Notes: generated by a model not told the origin, from the sequence alone. A stretch of 64,000 nt of DNA from Halobacillus_B sp963739045 (GCA_963739045.1 CAVTYY010000005.1:186001-250000); one strand, 5' to 3'; numbered from the stretch's first letter, positions 42,631 through 51,912 are shown. Translations and numbers: made by a program.

Positions 42631-42744
42631 ATTGCGGAACTTTTTTTGGGCAGAGAAACATGTAAGTGATCAAATTTCTTTATATCTGACAAGAATTCCC
42701 TTACTATTGATTTCAATACATACAACTAGGAGAGGGAATTTCAC

Positions 42745-43818
42745 ATGAAGGAAGTCTATAGTGAAGTTATTCAATTTCGCGGTAGTCATTATGATTTTGG
42801 CTATAAACAAGGAGAACGGCTGAAAAATTCATTAACGGTTAAAAATCGGGAAAAACAGTGGAAGGTACGAATTCCGCGATTTAAAGTGGAGGAAGAAGAA
42901 GTAAAAACCGCCATTACTCGTTTTGCACCTGGGCTTTGGGACGAGCTCCTCGGGCTGAGAGATGCGCTTGAATGGCCGATGGAAAGAGTGATGATGGAAT
43001 TTGGCGGATACCGTGTCAATTATAAGAAATCCGGCTGCTCGATCATCACAGGAGACGGGTATTTGATCCGGAATTATGATTATATGCCAAAGACTTATGA
43101 AGGGAGATTTAGTTTCTTTCAGCCTTTAGATCAGGGGTACGCCACAGCTGGCCCCACACAGCGGATTACTGGAAGAATGGATGGGATGAATGAGAAAGGA
43201 TTAGTTCTTGGTTATAATTTCATGCACCGAAAACGTCCCGGCCCCGGCTTTATTTGCTGCATGATTGGAAGAATAATATTAGAATCCTGTGCGAGTGTGG
43301 AGGAAGCGGTGTCGATGCTGCGCGAAATTCCACACCGTCACTCTTTCAGCTATACAGTCTTTGATCAGGGCAATACAGCGTATGTCGTTGAGGCTTCTCC
43401 TAGAGGAGTAGAAGTGCGGGAATCTGATGTGTGTACGAACCATTTTGAAATCTTAACTAAAGAAAACCGCAATCATCTTGTAGATTCCGAGAAACGATTG
43501 GCAGCCATGAATCAGGTGAAAAGTCAGTTAAGTTCGGCAGTAGATGCTTTTCGGTTTATGAACGGTACTGAAAACGGTGTGTTTTCCAAGCAATATCGTA
43601 ATTGGGCGGGGACCATTCATACATCTGGGTATGTACCTCAGGATCTTAAGGTGTTGTTTGCCCTTGGCGGTGATGAAACGCCAGTTACCTTTGATTTTAA
43701 GGATTGGCTGTCTGGCAGGGATTTAGAACGATCATGCATAGCAGGCCGCGTGGATACGAACATTCCTTTTGTGCACATGGATGAAGGAGCTTTCTGGAAT
43801 GGTAAATCGTATAATTAA
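42745..43818 (+). CDS. C45-type autoproteolytic acyltransferase/hydrolase
   Basis: A 357-residue Ntn-hydrolase of the acyl-CoA:6-aminopenicillanate acyltransferase (C45) superfamily. The Cys in KKSGCSIITGDGYLIRNYDY (Cys98) would become the N-terminal nucleophile after self-cleavage between Gly97 and Cys98. The following R-N-Y-D and MDGMNEKGLVLGYNF are family marks. Substrates of bacterial members include acylated amides, penicillins and bile-salt-like compounds; the one here is unknown. GAGAGGGAA precedes the ATG. Terminator of the AACCCGAACC family downstream. Confidence 0.82.
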   Translation: MKEVYSEVIQFRGSHYDFGYKQGERLKNSLTVKNREKQWKVRIPRFKVEEEEVKTAITRFAPGLWDELLGLRDALEWPMERVMMEFGGYRVNYKKSGCSIITGDGYLIRNYDYMPKTYEGRFSFFQPLDQGYATAGPTQRITGRMDGMNEKGLVLGYNFMHRKRPGPGFICCMIGRIILESCASVEEAVSMLREIPHRHSFSYTVFDQGNTAYVVEASPRGVEVRESDVCTNHFEILTKENRNHLVDSEKRLAAMNQVKSQLSSAVDAFRFMNGTENGVFSKQYRNWAGTIHTSGYVPQDLKVLFALGGDETPVTFDFKDWLSGRDLERSCIAGRVDTNIPFVHMDEGAFWNGKSYN

Positions 43819-43866
43819 TTTACGGAAGCTGCGGGAAGTATAATCAGATCGGTATGATAATTAGAC

Positions 43867-43910
43867 GAGAACCCGAACCAGGGAAAAATCATTGGTTCGG
43901 GTTATTCTGT
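43867..43910 (+). terminator. Terminator of the AACCCGAACC family
   Basis: GAGAACCCGAACCA pairs with TTGGTTCGGGTTATTCT around a 12-base loop. Confidence 0.8.
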
Positions 43911-44033
43911 ATCGCTGCCCGCTTCTTTTACATAAAACAGGAAAAATGACGGAGTTAAGAAAGATCGTATTTGGGTATCGATTAGGGAACCAGTTAGTAA
44001 AGCAGGAAGATCTAATTTTAGGAGGAATAAAAA

Positions 44034-44948
44034 ATGCCACGATCTTCAAGACTCATGCAAAGGTACACTCCTTCGGTAACGGATAAAGCAGAGCTTTATA
44101 AAATACTGGAAGAACACACCGCAGAGAAAGAGAAAATCAAACTAGATGAAACAGCTTATTATAATAAAGACAAAGATCAACAAGCAGTCCAGCAATACTA
44201 CAGCGATATTGACTTTACTCATCTTAATGAAGAGACCTTAATGGTCGCACTGCATCAGCTGCTGAAGGAAACACATAATCATCCGAATTCCTACAATCCG
44301 AGCAAATACCTGTATCCACGCGTGGATTTGCGGCCGGATGGCACTCTTATCAGTGTCTATTCAGGGAAAATCCGCCCGCCGGAAGAGGTGATTAAAGAAG
44401 ATTACCAGACTTCCTTATCGAGAAAATCCGCAATAGAAAAGGCCGGCGATTTTTCCACAGAAAGTGACACTCAGCTAATGAAAATTATGGACAAGCTGAA
44501 ATATAATTGTGAGCATTCCGTGCCTCAATCATGGTTTAATGAAGACGAACCGATGCGTGGAGATCTCCACCATTTATTCACCTGTGAACCTGTCTGTAAT
44601 TCGATGAGAAGTAATTATCCTTATCACGATTTCACCGGTTACCAGCCGGAAAATGCCAATATTGAACAAATTCGAGAAGCATGCGGCAAAGCAGAGGACC
44701 ATTTATTTGAACCAGAACATGGCAAAGGGACGGTTGCCCGCGGGGTACTATATTTCTTAATTCGATATCCAGATCAGCTTGTCGATAATCACAAAGAGGA
44801 CATCGATACACAGCTTCTATTAAAGTGGCACGAGCAATTTCCACCTGATCTTTATGAAAAGCACCGGAATCAGGTGATTCATGAAATGCAGGGAAACCGC
44901 AATCCATTTATTGATTTCCCAGAGAAATTGAAGAACATTCAATTTTAA
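44034..44948 (+). CDS. Endonuclease I-like nuclease
   Basis: A 304-residue protein of the endonuclease I (beta-beta-alpha metal) family. The catalytic motif NCEHSVPQSWF (His161) is followed by GDLHHLFTCEPVCNSMRSNYPYHDF, giving the second His-His pair and the Asn that bind Mg2+. Relatives such as Bsn of B. subtilis are secreted DNases/RNases, yet this protein starts with a polar, charged region (MPRSSRLMQRYTPSVTDKAELYK) and has no signal peptide. The RBS TTAGGAGG supports this start. It is therefore likely to stay in the cytoplasm or leave by another route. Confidence 0.83.
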   Translation: MPRSSRLMQRYTPSVTDKAELYKILEEHTAEKEKIKLDETAYYNKDKDQQAVQQYYSDIDFTHLNEETLMVALHQLLKETHNHPNSYNPSKYLYPRVDLRPDGTLISVYSGKIRPPEEVIKEDYQTSLSRKSAIEKAGDFSTESDTQLMKIMDKLKYNCEHSVPQSWFNEDEPMRGDLHHLFTCEPVCNSMRSNYPYHDFTGYQPENANIEQIREACGKAEDHLFEPEHGKGTVARGVLYFLIRYPDQLVDNHKEDIDTQLLLKWHEQFPPDLYEKHRNQVIHEMQGNRNPFIDFPEKLKNIQF

Positions 44949-44973
44949 ATAAAGTATGTAAAGGAATAAAGCT

Positions 44974-45018
44974 CACCAGCCATCCGGCGACCTATTCGCT
45001 GGATGACTGGTGTTTTTT
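44974..45018. terminator. Terminator between convergent genes
   Basis: CACCAGCCATCCGGCG pairs with CGCTGGATGACTGGTG (one mismatch pair) and is followed by TTTTTTT. Its T tract abuts the stop codon of the minus-strand gene. Confidence 0.85.
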
Positions 45019-45338
45019 TACCAGAAAGGGAAGAAAGGCGAGAACCATCGTATGCCAAAGAATGGAAACCCAAACAATCCAAAAGGTCCGAAGAACGGGA
45101 AGAAGCGATTGTCATTGGACTGGGTCGACTGGTTTTGCGGAGTATTTGGATTAGCCATGATGAGATACATGTGATCTTTGTCGAAACTGTGCAGCATCCC
45201 TTGATATGTTGTGCCATCATTCATTTGAATTTGAATGAATTGGTATAAGTATTGATTGCAAGCCTCATGCATTTGATTTTGGTTCATGGTTTCTGTACCC
45301 TGCGGTTCAGCAGCTTCACGCTCATTATTCGTAATCAT
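45018..45338 (-). CDS. Small protein with LSm-like segment and aromatic tail
   Basis: A 106-residue protein. A polar, Gln/Asn-rich N-terminus leads to YQFIQIQMNDGTTYQGMLHSFDKDHMYLIM, whose strand-turn pattern resembles Sm-like or DUF-type small beta barrels. The last 29 residues are almost only Phe, Gly, Pro and Trp (NRFFPFFGPFGLFG, then FPFFGIRWFSPFFPFW). AAGGTGG lies 7 bases before the ATG. Similar aromatic-tailed small proteins occur in spore-forming bacilli and may be linked to the spore or the envelope, but this is inference. Confidence 0.6.
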   Translation of the reverse strand: MITNNEREAAEPQGTETMNQNQMHEACNQYLYQFIQIQMNDGTTYQGMLHSFDKDHMYLIMANPNTPQNQSTQSNDNRFFPFFGPFGLFGFPFFGIRWFSPFFPFW

Positions 45339-45558
45339 AGCAGCACCACCTTATTAAATTTAATGTATTCTATTCACTGGGCGGAAAAATGTGTTTCTAC
45401 TGTTGATGATTCGCTCACTTAAGATGGAGGCGGCGTCAGATTATTAATAGACAGTAGACTCTGTTAAAATTAAACAGAATATTAAAACAAAGAATCGTTT
45501 CGTTGAAGTCATGTTTTTCTTGTAGGTAACCTAACAATAAATAGAAGAGGTGGTTTCT

Positions 45559-46563
45559 TTGATCAACGTAGCTTTATTAAGCAAATGGCACGTACATGCT
45601 GTAGATTATGCGAAGCAAGCGCAGGAAAGTGAACACATAACTGTAAAGACAGTTTGGGATGAAGATCATCGTCGCGGCAAAGAATGGGCAGATGAACTCG
45701 GTGTTGCTTTTGACGGAGACTTATCCCAAGTACTTAACGATTCAGAGATTGATGCTGTCATCGTAGCTGCCCCGACGAATCAACATAAAGAAATTATGAT
45801 GGCCGCTGCTGAACATAAGAAACATATCTTTACGGAGAAAGTATTAGCGATGAATGTTCAAGATTGTGAAGAAATTTATTCTGCTGCAGAGAAAGCCGAT
45901 ATCGAATTGACGGTCTCCCTGCCGAGGTTGACGGAGGATTATTATTTGTACGCACAGAATGTGATCGATAACGGCACACTTGGAACCATTACGATGATGC
46001 GCTGCCGGCTGGCACATAATGGAGCCGTCCCGGGAGAGAATCACCCAAAAGGCTGGCTTCCGGAACAATTTTTTAATGAGGAACAATGCGGGGGAGGCGC
46101 GCTGATTGATTTGGGTGCCCATCCCATTTATCTGGCAAATCGGCTGCTTGGAAAGCCTGCAGCTGTAACTGGAAGATTAAAAGAGATGATGAACAGAGGT
46201 GTGGATGATCATTCAGCGGTTCTTGTTGAATATGAATCCGGAGTCCTTGCCGTTCTTGAAACGAGTTTTGTTTCAGCTGGGAGTCCATTTCAGCTTGAAG
46301 TATACGGGACAGAAGGGACTCTTCTCATAGAAGATGATCATATCCGGATGAGAAGCTCACATTCTGACAGCAATGAATGGGCTGCTCCAGATGAATTGCC
46401 TGCCTCTTTGCCGATGCCGATGGAGCAATGGGTAACTGCGATTGAACAAGGAAAACAGCCGAAGATCACGAAAGAAGACGTCGTTCAGCTGACACTAATT
46501 AATCAAGCGGCAGCTTTGTCTCATAAAGAAGGACGACGGGTAACTCTTAGCGAACTAATGTGA
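45559..46563 (+). CDS. Gfo/Idh/MocA family oxidoreductase
   Basis: A 334-residue NAD(P)-dependent dehydrogenase-like protein. An N-terminal Rossmann domain (NVALLSKWHVHAVDYAK; AVIVAAPTNQHKEIMMAAAEHKKHIFTEKVLA, with the catalytic-site E-K) is followed by a C-terminal alpha/beta domain (GGGALIDLGAHPIYLANRLLG with the conserved Asp and His). Substrates are usually sugars or inositols. The first loop lacks the classical GxGxxG (it reads LLSKWHVHA), which is seen in a divergent group. TTG 45559 is chosen because AGAGGTGG lies about 6 bases upstream. Confidence 0.82.
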   Translation: MINVALLSKWHVHAVDYAKQAQESEHITVKTVWDEDHRRGKEWADELGVAFDGDLSQVLNDSEIDAVIVAAPTNQHKEIMMAAAEHKKHIFTEKVLAMNVQDCEEIYSAAEKADIELTVSLPRLTEDYYLYAQNVIDNGTLGTITMMRCRLAHNGAVPGENHPKGWLPEQFFNEEQCGGGALIDLGAHPIYLANRLLGKPAAVTGRLKEMMNRGVDDHSAVLVEYESGVLAVLETSFVSAGSPFQLEVYGTEGTLLIEDDHIRMRSSHSDSNEWAAPDELPASLPMPMEQWVTAIEQGKQPKITKEDVVQLTLINQAAALSHKEGRRVTLSELM

Positions 46564-46596
46564 TAAAAAAGATTGAAATAAACGAATGTTATTCAT

Positions 46597-46643
46597 CAGA
46601 AAAACCCGAACCATATTTTTTTTTACTGGTTCGGGTTTTCTGT
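46597..46643. terminator. Terminator of the AAAACCCGAACC family
   Basis: CAGAAAAACCCGAACC pairs with GGTTCGGGTTTTCTG around a T-rich loop. It lies after the Gfo/Idh/MocA gene. Confidence 0.88.
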
Positions 46644-46712
46644 GAACAAAAGCGCCATGTCGTGGTATTGCTTATGCGAATAGCAGAACCACGTGGTTCT
46701 AAGCGCTGAGGA

Positions 46713-47549
46713 TTATAGCTTTTTTTCTGCCGCGTCTACGGTGTGTTTGAGGAGCATGGAGATGGTGACTGGGCCTACTCCGCCGGGAACTGGGGTAATG
46801 GCACTTGCTTTTTCGTAGCAAGATTCATAGTCAACGTCGCCAATGTTTCCTTTATTGTAACCAGCATCAAGCACCACTGCCCCATCTTTAATCCATTCTC
46901 CTTGGATGAAGCTTGGTTTCCCAATGGCTGCGACTACAATATCGGCACGTTTTAAAATGCCTGGCAAGTCTTTTGTGCGTGAATGACAGGTGGTTACTGT
47001 AGCATTTTCATTTAATAACAGGGCGGATACAGGCTTGCCTAGGATCGGACTTCTGCCAACGACGACCGCATTTTTTCCTTCCGCTGAAATGTCATAATAA
47101 TCTAGTATTGTCATGATGGCAGCGGGAGTGCAGGAAGGATATTCACCAAAACCAAGAGCCGTTTGGCCATATCCCGTACTGGTTACACCGTCGACATCCT
47201 TTTCAATAGCGATACTGTCAAATGCTTTTCTTTCATCGATTTGTTCAGGAACGGGGTGCTGCAGTAGGATTCCGTGTACGGCATCATCATTGTTCAATTT
47301 ATTAATCGTGTCCACTAATTCCTCTGTGGTGGTTTCACTTGACAGGTGGATCCGTTCTGACTGAATTCCAAGCTTCTTACAGGCGTTCCCCTTCATTTTT
47401 ACATAGGTTTCAGAGGAAGGGTTTTCTCCTACCAAAATAGTAGCAAGGCAGGGGGTGACTCCTTTGGATTGCAGCTCTTCCACACGTACGGCCAATTTGC
47501 TTCGAATGTCTTTTGATACAGCTTTTCCATCTAAGATTAATTTTTCCAC
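46713..47549 (-). CDS. folD: Bifunctional methylenetetrahydrofolate dehydrogenase/cyclohydrolase
   Basis: A 278-residue enzyme converting 5,10-methylene-THF to 10-formyl-THF with NADP+. VGENPSSETYVKMKGNACKKLGI contains the catalytic Lys and the Y-x-x-x-K motif, HGILLQHPVPEQID is the substrate loop, and VVVGRSPILGKPVSALLL is the NADP-binding loop. AITPVPGGVGPVTISMLL is the second FolD signature. GTG 47549 is favoured because GGGAGG lies 8 bases upstream; the longer frame reaching 47681 has no homologous sequence. It stands alone, not in a purine or xseA operon, so a second folD elsewhere is possible. Confidence 0.93.
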   Translation of the reverse strand: MEKLILDGKAVSKDIRSKLAVRVEELQSKGVTPCLATILVGENPSSETYVKMKGNACKKLGIQSERIHLSSETTTEELVDTINKLNNDDAVHGILLQHPVPEQIDERKAFDSIAIEKDVDGVTSTGYGQTALGFGEYPSCTPAAIMTILDYYDISAEGKNAVVVGRSPILGKPVSALLLNENATVTTCHSRTKDLPGILKRADIVVAAIGKPSFIQGEWIKDGAVVLDAGYNKGNIGDVDYESCYEKASAITPVPGGVGPVTISMLLKHTVDAAEKKL

Positions 47550-47780
47550 TTGAAAACCTCCCATAGTAATAACTGAAAATGCTCCTATAAACAACAAAAG
47601 AGATAAAGATGCATTCATCCCTATCTCTGCCCAGACGACCCGACCGTATATAAAATGCAGTTTCCACGTGGTCTTTTCCACAGTTGTCGTCAGTTACTGC
47701 ATTAAGGTATTGCTTTTCTTAAAAATATCATAACCAACTTCACGATGCAATTAAGAATCATCGTTTCTCATCAGCCGCTG

Positions 47781-48404
47781 TTACTTTTCGCTAATGAGGA
47801 GTTTTAAACTGATCAATAGAAAGACCATTCCTTGGACTAGACTGATCTTTCTTGAAAGAGAAGGTTTCTGTACTAACAAGGAACGGACTTTCTCAGAAAA
47901 CACGCTGATTCCTGTAAATATGACCAGGGCTTGGACAAGGAAGACCATGCCTAACACAAACATTTGTAACGACACATGCCCGAGTGATTTATCGATGAAT
48001 TGTGGGAGCAAAGCCAAGAAGAACAAAGACACCTTAGGATTTAACAGGTTCATTAAAATCCCTTTTTTATAAAGAGATTTGTAATTGGTGGACTTCTGAG
48101 TTCTCATCGTTAAATCTGCAGAAGTATTTCGGAATGCCTGCCAAGAAAGGTAGAGTAAGTAAATGGCTCCGGCATATTTAACCAGATTAAATGCCAGAGA
48201 AGATTGATAAACAATAGCGGATATGCCAAGGGAAGCAGTGGTCACGTGGACAATTAATCCAGAACAGAGACCGAAAGAAACGGCGATTCCTGCATTCTTT
48301 TCCTGGGAAATACTTTGAGCGATTACAAACAGGTTATCGGGTCCTGGCATAAGAGTAAGCACAATGGCTGCTCCTAGAAAAGATAACGTGAGCATGGGAT
48401 CCAT
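47781..48404 (-). CDS. LysE/RhtB family amino acid exporter
   Basis: A 207-residue carrier with about six membrane segments. The N-terminal LTLMPGPDNLFVIAQSISQ is the family motif, and YLLYLSWQAFRN and ILMNLLNPKVSLFFLALLPQF are typical internal segments. It exports amino acids or related metabolites; the actual substrate is unknown. AAGGAGGT precedes the ATG. No partner gene is nearby. Confidence 0.85.
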   Translation of the reverse strand: MDPMLTLSFLGAAIVLTLMPGPDNLFVIAQSISQEKNAGIAVSFGLCSGLIVHVTTASLGISAIVYQSSLAFNLVKYAGAIYLLYLSWQAFRNTSADLTMRTQKSTNYKSLYKKGILMNLLNPKVSLFFLALLPQFIDKSLGHVSLQMFVLGMVFLVQALVIFTGISVFSEKVRSLLVQKPSLSRKISLVQGMVFLLISLKLLISEK

Positions 48405-48453
48405 AGAACGGTACCTCCTTAAGGAAATATTAGTCCATTATACAGGAAGAAGT

Positions 48454-48485
48454 AAAAAAATCACCCCATGAATCCGGAGTGATTT
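48454..48485 (-). terminator. Terminator of the glycosyltransferase gene
   Basis: On the minus strand AATCACTCC pairs with GGGGTGATT (one mismatch) and is followed by TTTTTTA. Confidence 0.78.
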
Positions 48486-48524
48486 CATCCTCTTATTAAT
48501 ACAGTAAAATAAGCGAAGGCGTAA

Positions 48525-49664
48525 TTATGCATAAATATATTCACGTTGAACAAGAATGTCTGCAAATTCGTACAACAGGCCATCAAAGATAGTATCCCAA
48601 GAGCGGCTGAGAGCATATTGACGAGCTTCGTAGCCCATTATTCTTAACTGTTTCTTATTTTCCAGTAAGTTTGTTATGGCAGCGGTAAAGTCTTGTACAC
48701 TGCCAGGGTCACATAAGATTCCAGTCTTTTTATCCTGAATAACTTCCTGGACTCCTCCTGCTCTCGAGCCGACCACTGGTGTTCCGCAAGCCATAGATTC
48801 CAGCACCACATTGCCAAACGTTTCCGTTGTAGAAGGAAAAACAAACAAATTTGAACCCGCGTACACCTGGGTTAGTTTTGATCCGCTCAAGTAACCAGTA
48901 AAAGTCATGTTAGCTGTCGACTTTGTTTCCAGCTCGTCATGCAAAGGCCCGCTGCCTGCGATCAGCCAGTGAACTTGATCTTTAATAGAGTCGGGCAGTT
49001 GTTGAGATACGTCCATAAGTATGTGTAAATCTTTCTCCGGAGCTAATCTTCCCACATAGGTCAAAATATAAGGCTGGGTAATCTGGTATTGCTGTCTGAG
49101 AAGATCAGTATTCATATTTGGATGGAACTGGCGGCAGTCTACTCCACGGCTCCAAATGTGCAGGTTCGAGAAACCATGGCGCAGCAGCTCCTGGCGCGTA
49201 ATTTGAGAAGGAACGAACGTTTTCTTAAAGGAATGATGGAACCACCTCATGTACTTCCAAATCCACTTGGAAAGGAACTGAAGATCATAATATTTTAAGT
49301 AATGGTCGAAATTCGTGTGAAATGAGCCGGCGATGGGGATGTTTAGTTTTTTTCCATAATAGAGCCCGGCCAAGCCTATATTGAAAGGGGTGGCGATATG
49401 AATCAGGTCGGGACGAAAGGATTCCAGCTCTTTACGAATGGAATAAATATTAGGAATGGCTAATCGACATTCAGGATAAAGATGAAAAGGAATACTCTTA
49501 AAACGCTGAATTTGATTTGAAAAGCAGCGGTCTTTACTCGCTTTAGGAACAAATAATCGATATTCGACTCCTTTCGCTTCTAAATATTCGACATAGCGCT
49601 GCAGTGTCTTAGCCACACCATTGACTTGTGGAGCATAAGTATCTGTAAAAATAGCAATTCTCAT
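48525..49664 (-). CDS. Glycosyltransferase family 4
   Basis: A 379-residue GT-B enzyme. The start IAIFTDTYAPQVNGVAKTLQRYVEYL is the acceptor-side GT4 signature. LTYVGRLAPEKDLHILMDVSQQL and FPSTTETFGNVVLESMACGTPVVGSRAGGVQEVI bind the nucleotide sugar (E-x7-E). The sequence is like GDP-mannose-dependent alpha-mannosyltransferases of the MgtA/PimB type that decorate glycolipids, but the donor is not certain. It sits on the inner side of the membrane. RBS GGGGGG(T) lies upstream. The neighbouring genes give no pathway hint. Confidence 0.87.
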   Translation of the reverse strand: MRIAIFTDTYAPQVNGVAKTLQRYVEYLEAKGVEYRLFVPKASKDRCFSNQIQRFKSIPFHLYPECRLAIPNIYSIRKELESFRPDLIHIATPFNIGLAGLYYGKKLNIPIAGSFHTNFDHYLKYYDLQFLSKWIWKYMRWFHHSFKKTFVPSQITRQELLRHGFSNLHIWSRGVDCRQFHPNMNTDLLRQQYQITQPYILTYVGRLAPEKDLHILMDVSQQLPDSIKDQVHWLIAGSGPLHDELETKSTANMTFTGYLSGSKLTQVYAGSNLFVFPSTTETFGNVVLESMACGTPVVGSRAGGVQEVIQDKKTGILCDPGSVQDFTAAITNLLENKKQLRIMGYEARQYALSRSWDTIFDGLLYEFADILVQREYIYA

Positions 49665-50029
49665 GATTACCCCCCTGTCTTCATGGAGATGAAATGTACT
49701 TTTCTGCGATCAATTATATGAAATATTTATGTGGGCAGTATCAACCTCATGTTAAGTTGCTATGGATTTGTTCTAATATTTATCCAATCTTTACAAACTC
49801 CGCTTTCAGGAATATAGGAGATTGAGGTGAGGGGGTTCAGTAGTTATGCCATTGTCTGATCGACATTAAGATGCCCAGGGAGAATGTGGGAAGAAGGAAC
49901 AACCAAAATTAACTCAAATTTAAAAGTGTCAGGGAATAATCAAGGTATTTCACGAGTATGATGGTGTTTAGTACAGGGAAGGGATCTCAACATGATACGA
50001 TGGTCTATAAAGGAAGAAGAAGGAGTGTA
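49665..50029. other. Intergenic region between divergent genes
   Basis: About 365 AT-rich bases with promoters presumably for both directions. No further gene, operator or RNA is recognised. Confidence 0.4.
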
Positions 50030-50326
50030 ATGGTATTGTATCTGAACGAAATAAACAATCTTCAGTTTCATAGTCAGCTATCTTTAAAGCAAGTGGAAGA
50101 CCGTCTTATGATTACTGCGGACTTTCCCAGGAAATTTCTTGTGGACAGCGATTTGATACAGCCTTTTCTCTATGTCACTTTGTACGTTCGCGGCGGGGAG
50201 CAGATTAAGATCATAGATGAGGCAACTGCAAAGCTTTATACTCCAGCAAAGAAAGAGTTTGAACCGGGAACTTACCGTCAGATTATTCAATTTGCCAAAA
50301 AACATGCGAACCAATTTATTGATTAA
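50030..50326 (+). CDS. Hypothetical cytoplasmic protein
   Basis: A 98-residue protein with YLNEINNLQFHSQLSLKQVEDRLMITADFPRKF at the start and GTYRQIIQFAKKHANQFID at the end; it looks alpha/beta and soluble. AGGAG lies 4 bases before ATG 50030; the in-frame ATG at 49958 has no ribosome binding site. A terminator of the CCGAACC family follows 115 bases later. No family is recognised. Confidence 0.5.
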   Translation: MVLYLNEINNLQFHSQLSLKQVEDRLMITADFPRKFLVDSDLIQPFLYVTLYVRGGEQIKIIDEATAKLYTPAKKEFEPGTYRQIIQFAKKHANQFID

Positions 50327-50440
50327 TTATCATGGACTGTTAAAAACGAGAACGAGCTATGTTAAGAAGATTCATAGACAAGCAAGGAAGTAAGTAAAGC
50401 AGGTTGAGGAAGGACAGAACTTGTTAATAGCTAAACAATG

Positions 50441-50479
50441 AAAATCCGAACCCCCATAAAGATAGGGTTCGGATTTTTA
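50441..50479. terminator. Terminator, AATCCGAACCC variant
   Basis: AAAATCCGAACCC pairs with GGGTTCGGATTTT, with an A tract and a T tract. Confidence 0.85.
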
Positions 50480-50696
50480 TGTTTTTCTTTCATTAGATCC
50501 GTTAACGTGGACTTCACATTTCTTCTGCCGCTTCTGGAAGACCTAACCTTAAACAAGAGGGTGAAGTATGATAGAGTGGTCATGTAATATTTTCCAAACG
50601 TATAGATGGATTGATTATTATAGATAAAATAGTATGCAGACGAAGAAAACTTACTTATAAAAACACTCCAACAAAGAAAAGGGAGGGAAGATAACT

Positions 50697-51080
50697 ATGA
50701 AAAATAACCAAAAAGCTTTTCTTCTATCGGGAGCTTTTTTCAGCTTAATCGGGGCGTTATTGATCTTTACTGGAATAGCAGCTGATGAGTTACCTCCAAC
50801 TTCGTCCTATACAGCACTTTCATTAGCGATTCTCTCTTTTTGCATGGTCTATTTATATCCACATTTTAAAAACGACCGGATGAAATGGATAAGAAAAAGA
50901 GCCTTTCGTTATACGCTCTTTACTTTATTGGTCTGCGTTGCGGGGTTTTTATTCACTCTTCCTATCGATAAAGTTACCCTTGGATCCGTTGATTTTCTAA
51001 CGATAGTCATTTCCATAATGATTTCTACTCAATTTTTATCAATGGTCTGGGCTGCTAAAAGGATAGAGGAAGATAGCTAA
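50697..51080 (+). CDS. Small four-segment membrane protein
   Basis: A 127-residue hydrophobic protein with four membrane segments (about residues 8-26, 40-55, 70-90 and 98-118) and basic loops (FKNDRMKWIRKRAF). GGGAGGGA precedes the ATG. The gene is 27 bases before the NUDIX gene and probably cotranscribed with it. The family is not recognised. Confidence 0.55.
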   Translation: MKNNQKAFLLSGAFFSLIGALLIFTGIAADELPPTSSYTALSLAILSFCMVYLYPHFKNDRMKWIRKRAFRYTLFTLLVCVAGFLFTLPIDKVTLGSVDFLTIVISIMISTQFLSMVWAAKRIEEDS

Positions 51081-51107
51081 ACAGCATAAAGCTTTGGGGG
51101 TGAATAC

Positions 51108-51659
51108 ATGGATAAATGGAAAACGTTAAACTCGGATTATTTGTACAGGACCCCCTTTGGCAATTTAAGAAAAGATACATGTAAACTGCCTGATGGAAAG
51201 GTCATTGATGATTACTATGTGAATGAATATTCTGATTGGGTGAATGCTGTCGTTCTGACAAAGGAAAATAAATTAGTGCTGGTTGAACAATATCGACATG
51301 CGGGCGAAGACTTCTTTTTGGAAATTCCTGCTGGGAAAACGGAAAACCATGAGTCTGATGAAGAAGGTATCCTAAGAGAAGTTCGAGAAGAAACCGGGTT
51401 TATTTCTAAACATCAGCCAGTTCAATTAGGAGATCTTATGGTTAACCCGGCAGCACAAAATAATAGAATCAAAACGTATCTAATTTTAAATGCTTACAGA
51501 GAATATGAACAGGATCTCGATGAAACAGAAGAAGTAAACGTAGTGCTGCTAGACTTTGAGGAGATGGGAAGTCTGATTCGTGGATGTGAAATTAACACTC
51601 AGCTGTTCACTGCCCATGCTTACTTCATGGCAAAAGTCTATTTATTGGAAAATAGTTGA
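51108..51659 (+). CDS. NUDIX hydrolase
   Basis: A 183-residue pyrophosphohydrolase. The Nudix box GKTENHESDEEGILREVREETGF fits G-x5-E-x7-R-E-V-x-E-E-x-G exactly. YRHAGEDFFLEIPAGKTE before it is typical of the ADP-ribose pyrophosphatase branch (NudF/YqkG), and NPAAQNNRIKTYLIL follows. It probably hydrolyses ADP-ribose or a related nucleoside diphosphate compound, but this is inferred from the subfamily. GGGGGTG lies 8 bases before the ATG. Confidence 0.88.
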   Translation: MDKWKTLNSDYLYRTPFGNLRKDTCKLPDGKVIDDYYVNEYSDWVNAVVLTKENKLVLVEQYRHAGEDFFLEIPAGKTENHESDEEGILREVREETGFISKHQPVQLGDLMVNPAAQNNRIKTYLILNAYREYEQDLDETEEVNVVLLDFEEMGSLIRGCEINTQLFTAHAYFMAKVYLLENS

Positions 51660-51728
51660 TGATCGAGGAGTTAGAGAGAACAGTTACATACAATTAGAGA
51701 CTGGGACAGAATTATTGCTGCCCTTATT

Positions 51729-51786
51729 AAATCCGAACGGTGAGGAAATGTTAACGGCATTCTTCCATCATGGTTCGGATTTTTTG
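51729..51786 (+). terminator. Long-stem terminator, AATCCGAAC variant
   Basis: TAAATCCGAAC pairs with GTTCGGATTTTTT, with a second paired step inside (GAGGAAATG with CATTCTTCC). Likely ends the NUDIX transcript. Confidence 0.65.
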
Positions 51787-51912
51787 TGTCGCAAAATGCA
51801 AGATTTCTAGACATTTCCTCAGGATGGATACCCATGTTATTACTCTATCGCTATTGATGAATAAAGAGAAAGGAAATGAAAGATATACACCATTCCAGCG
51901 TAGGAAATACAT

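Noticed and set aside
43892..44086. Plus-strand frame between the acyltransferase and the endonuclease
   Set aside because: It begins inside a terminator hairpin and overlaps the start of the well-supported endonuclease gene in another frame.
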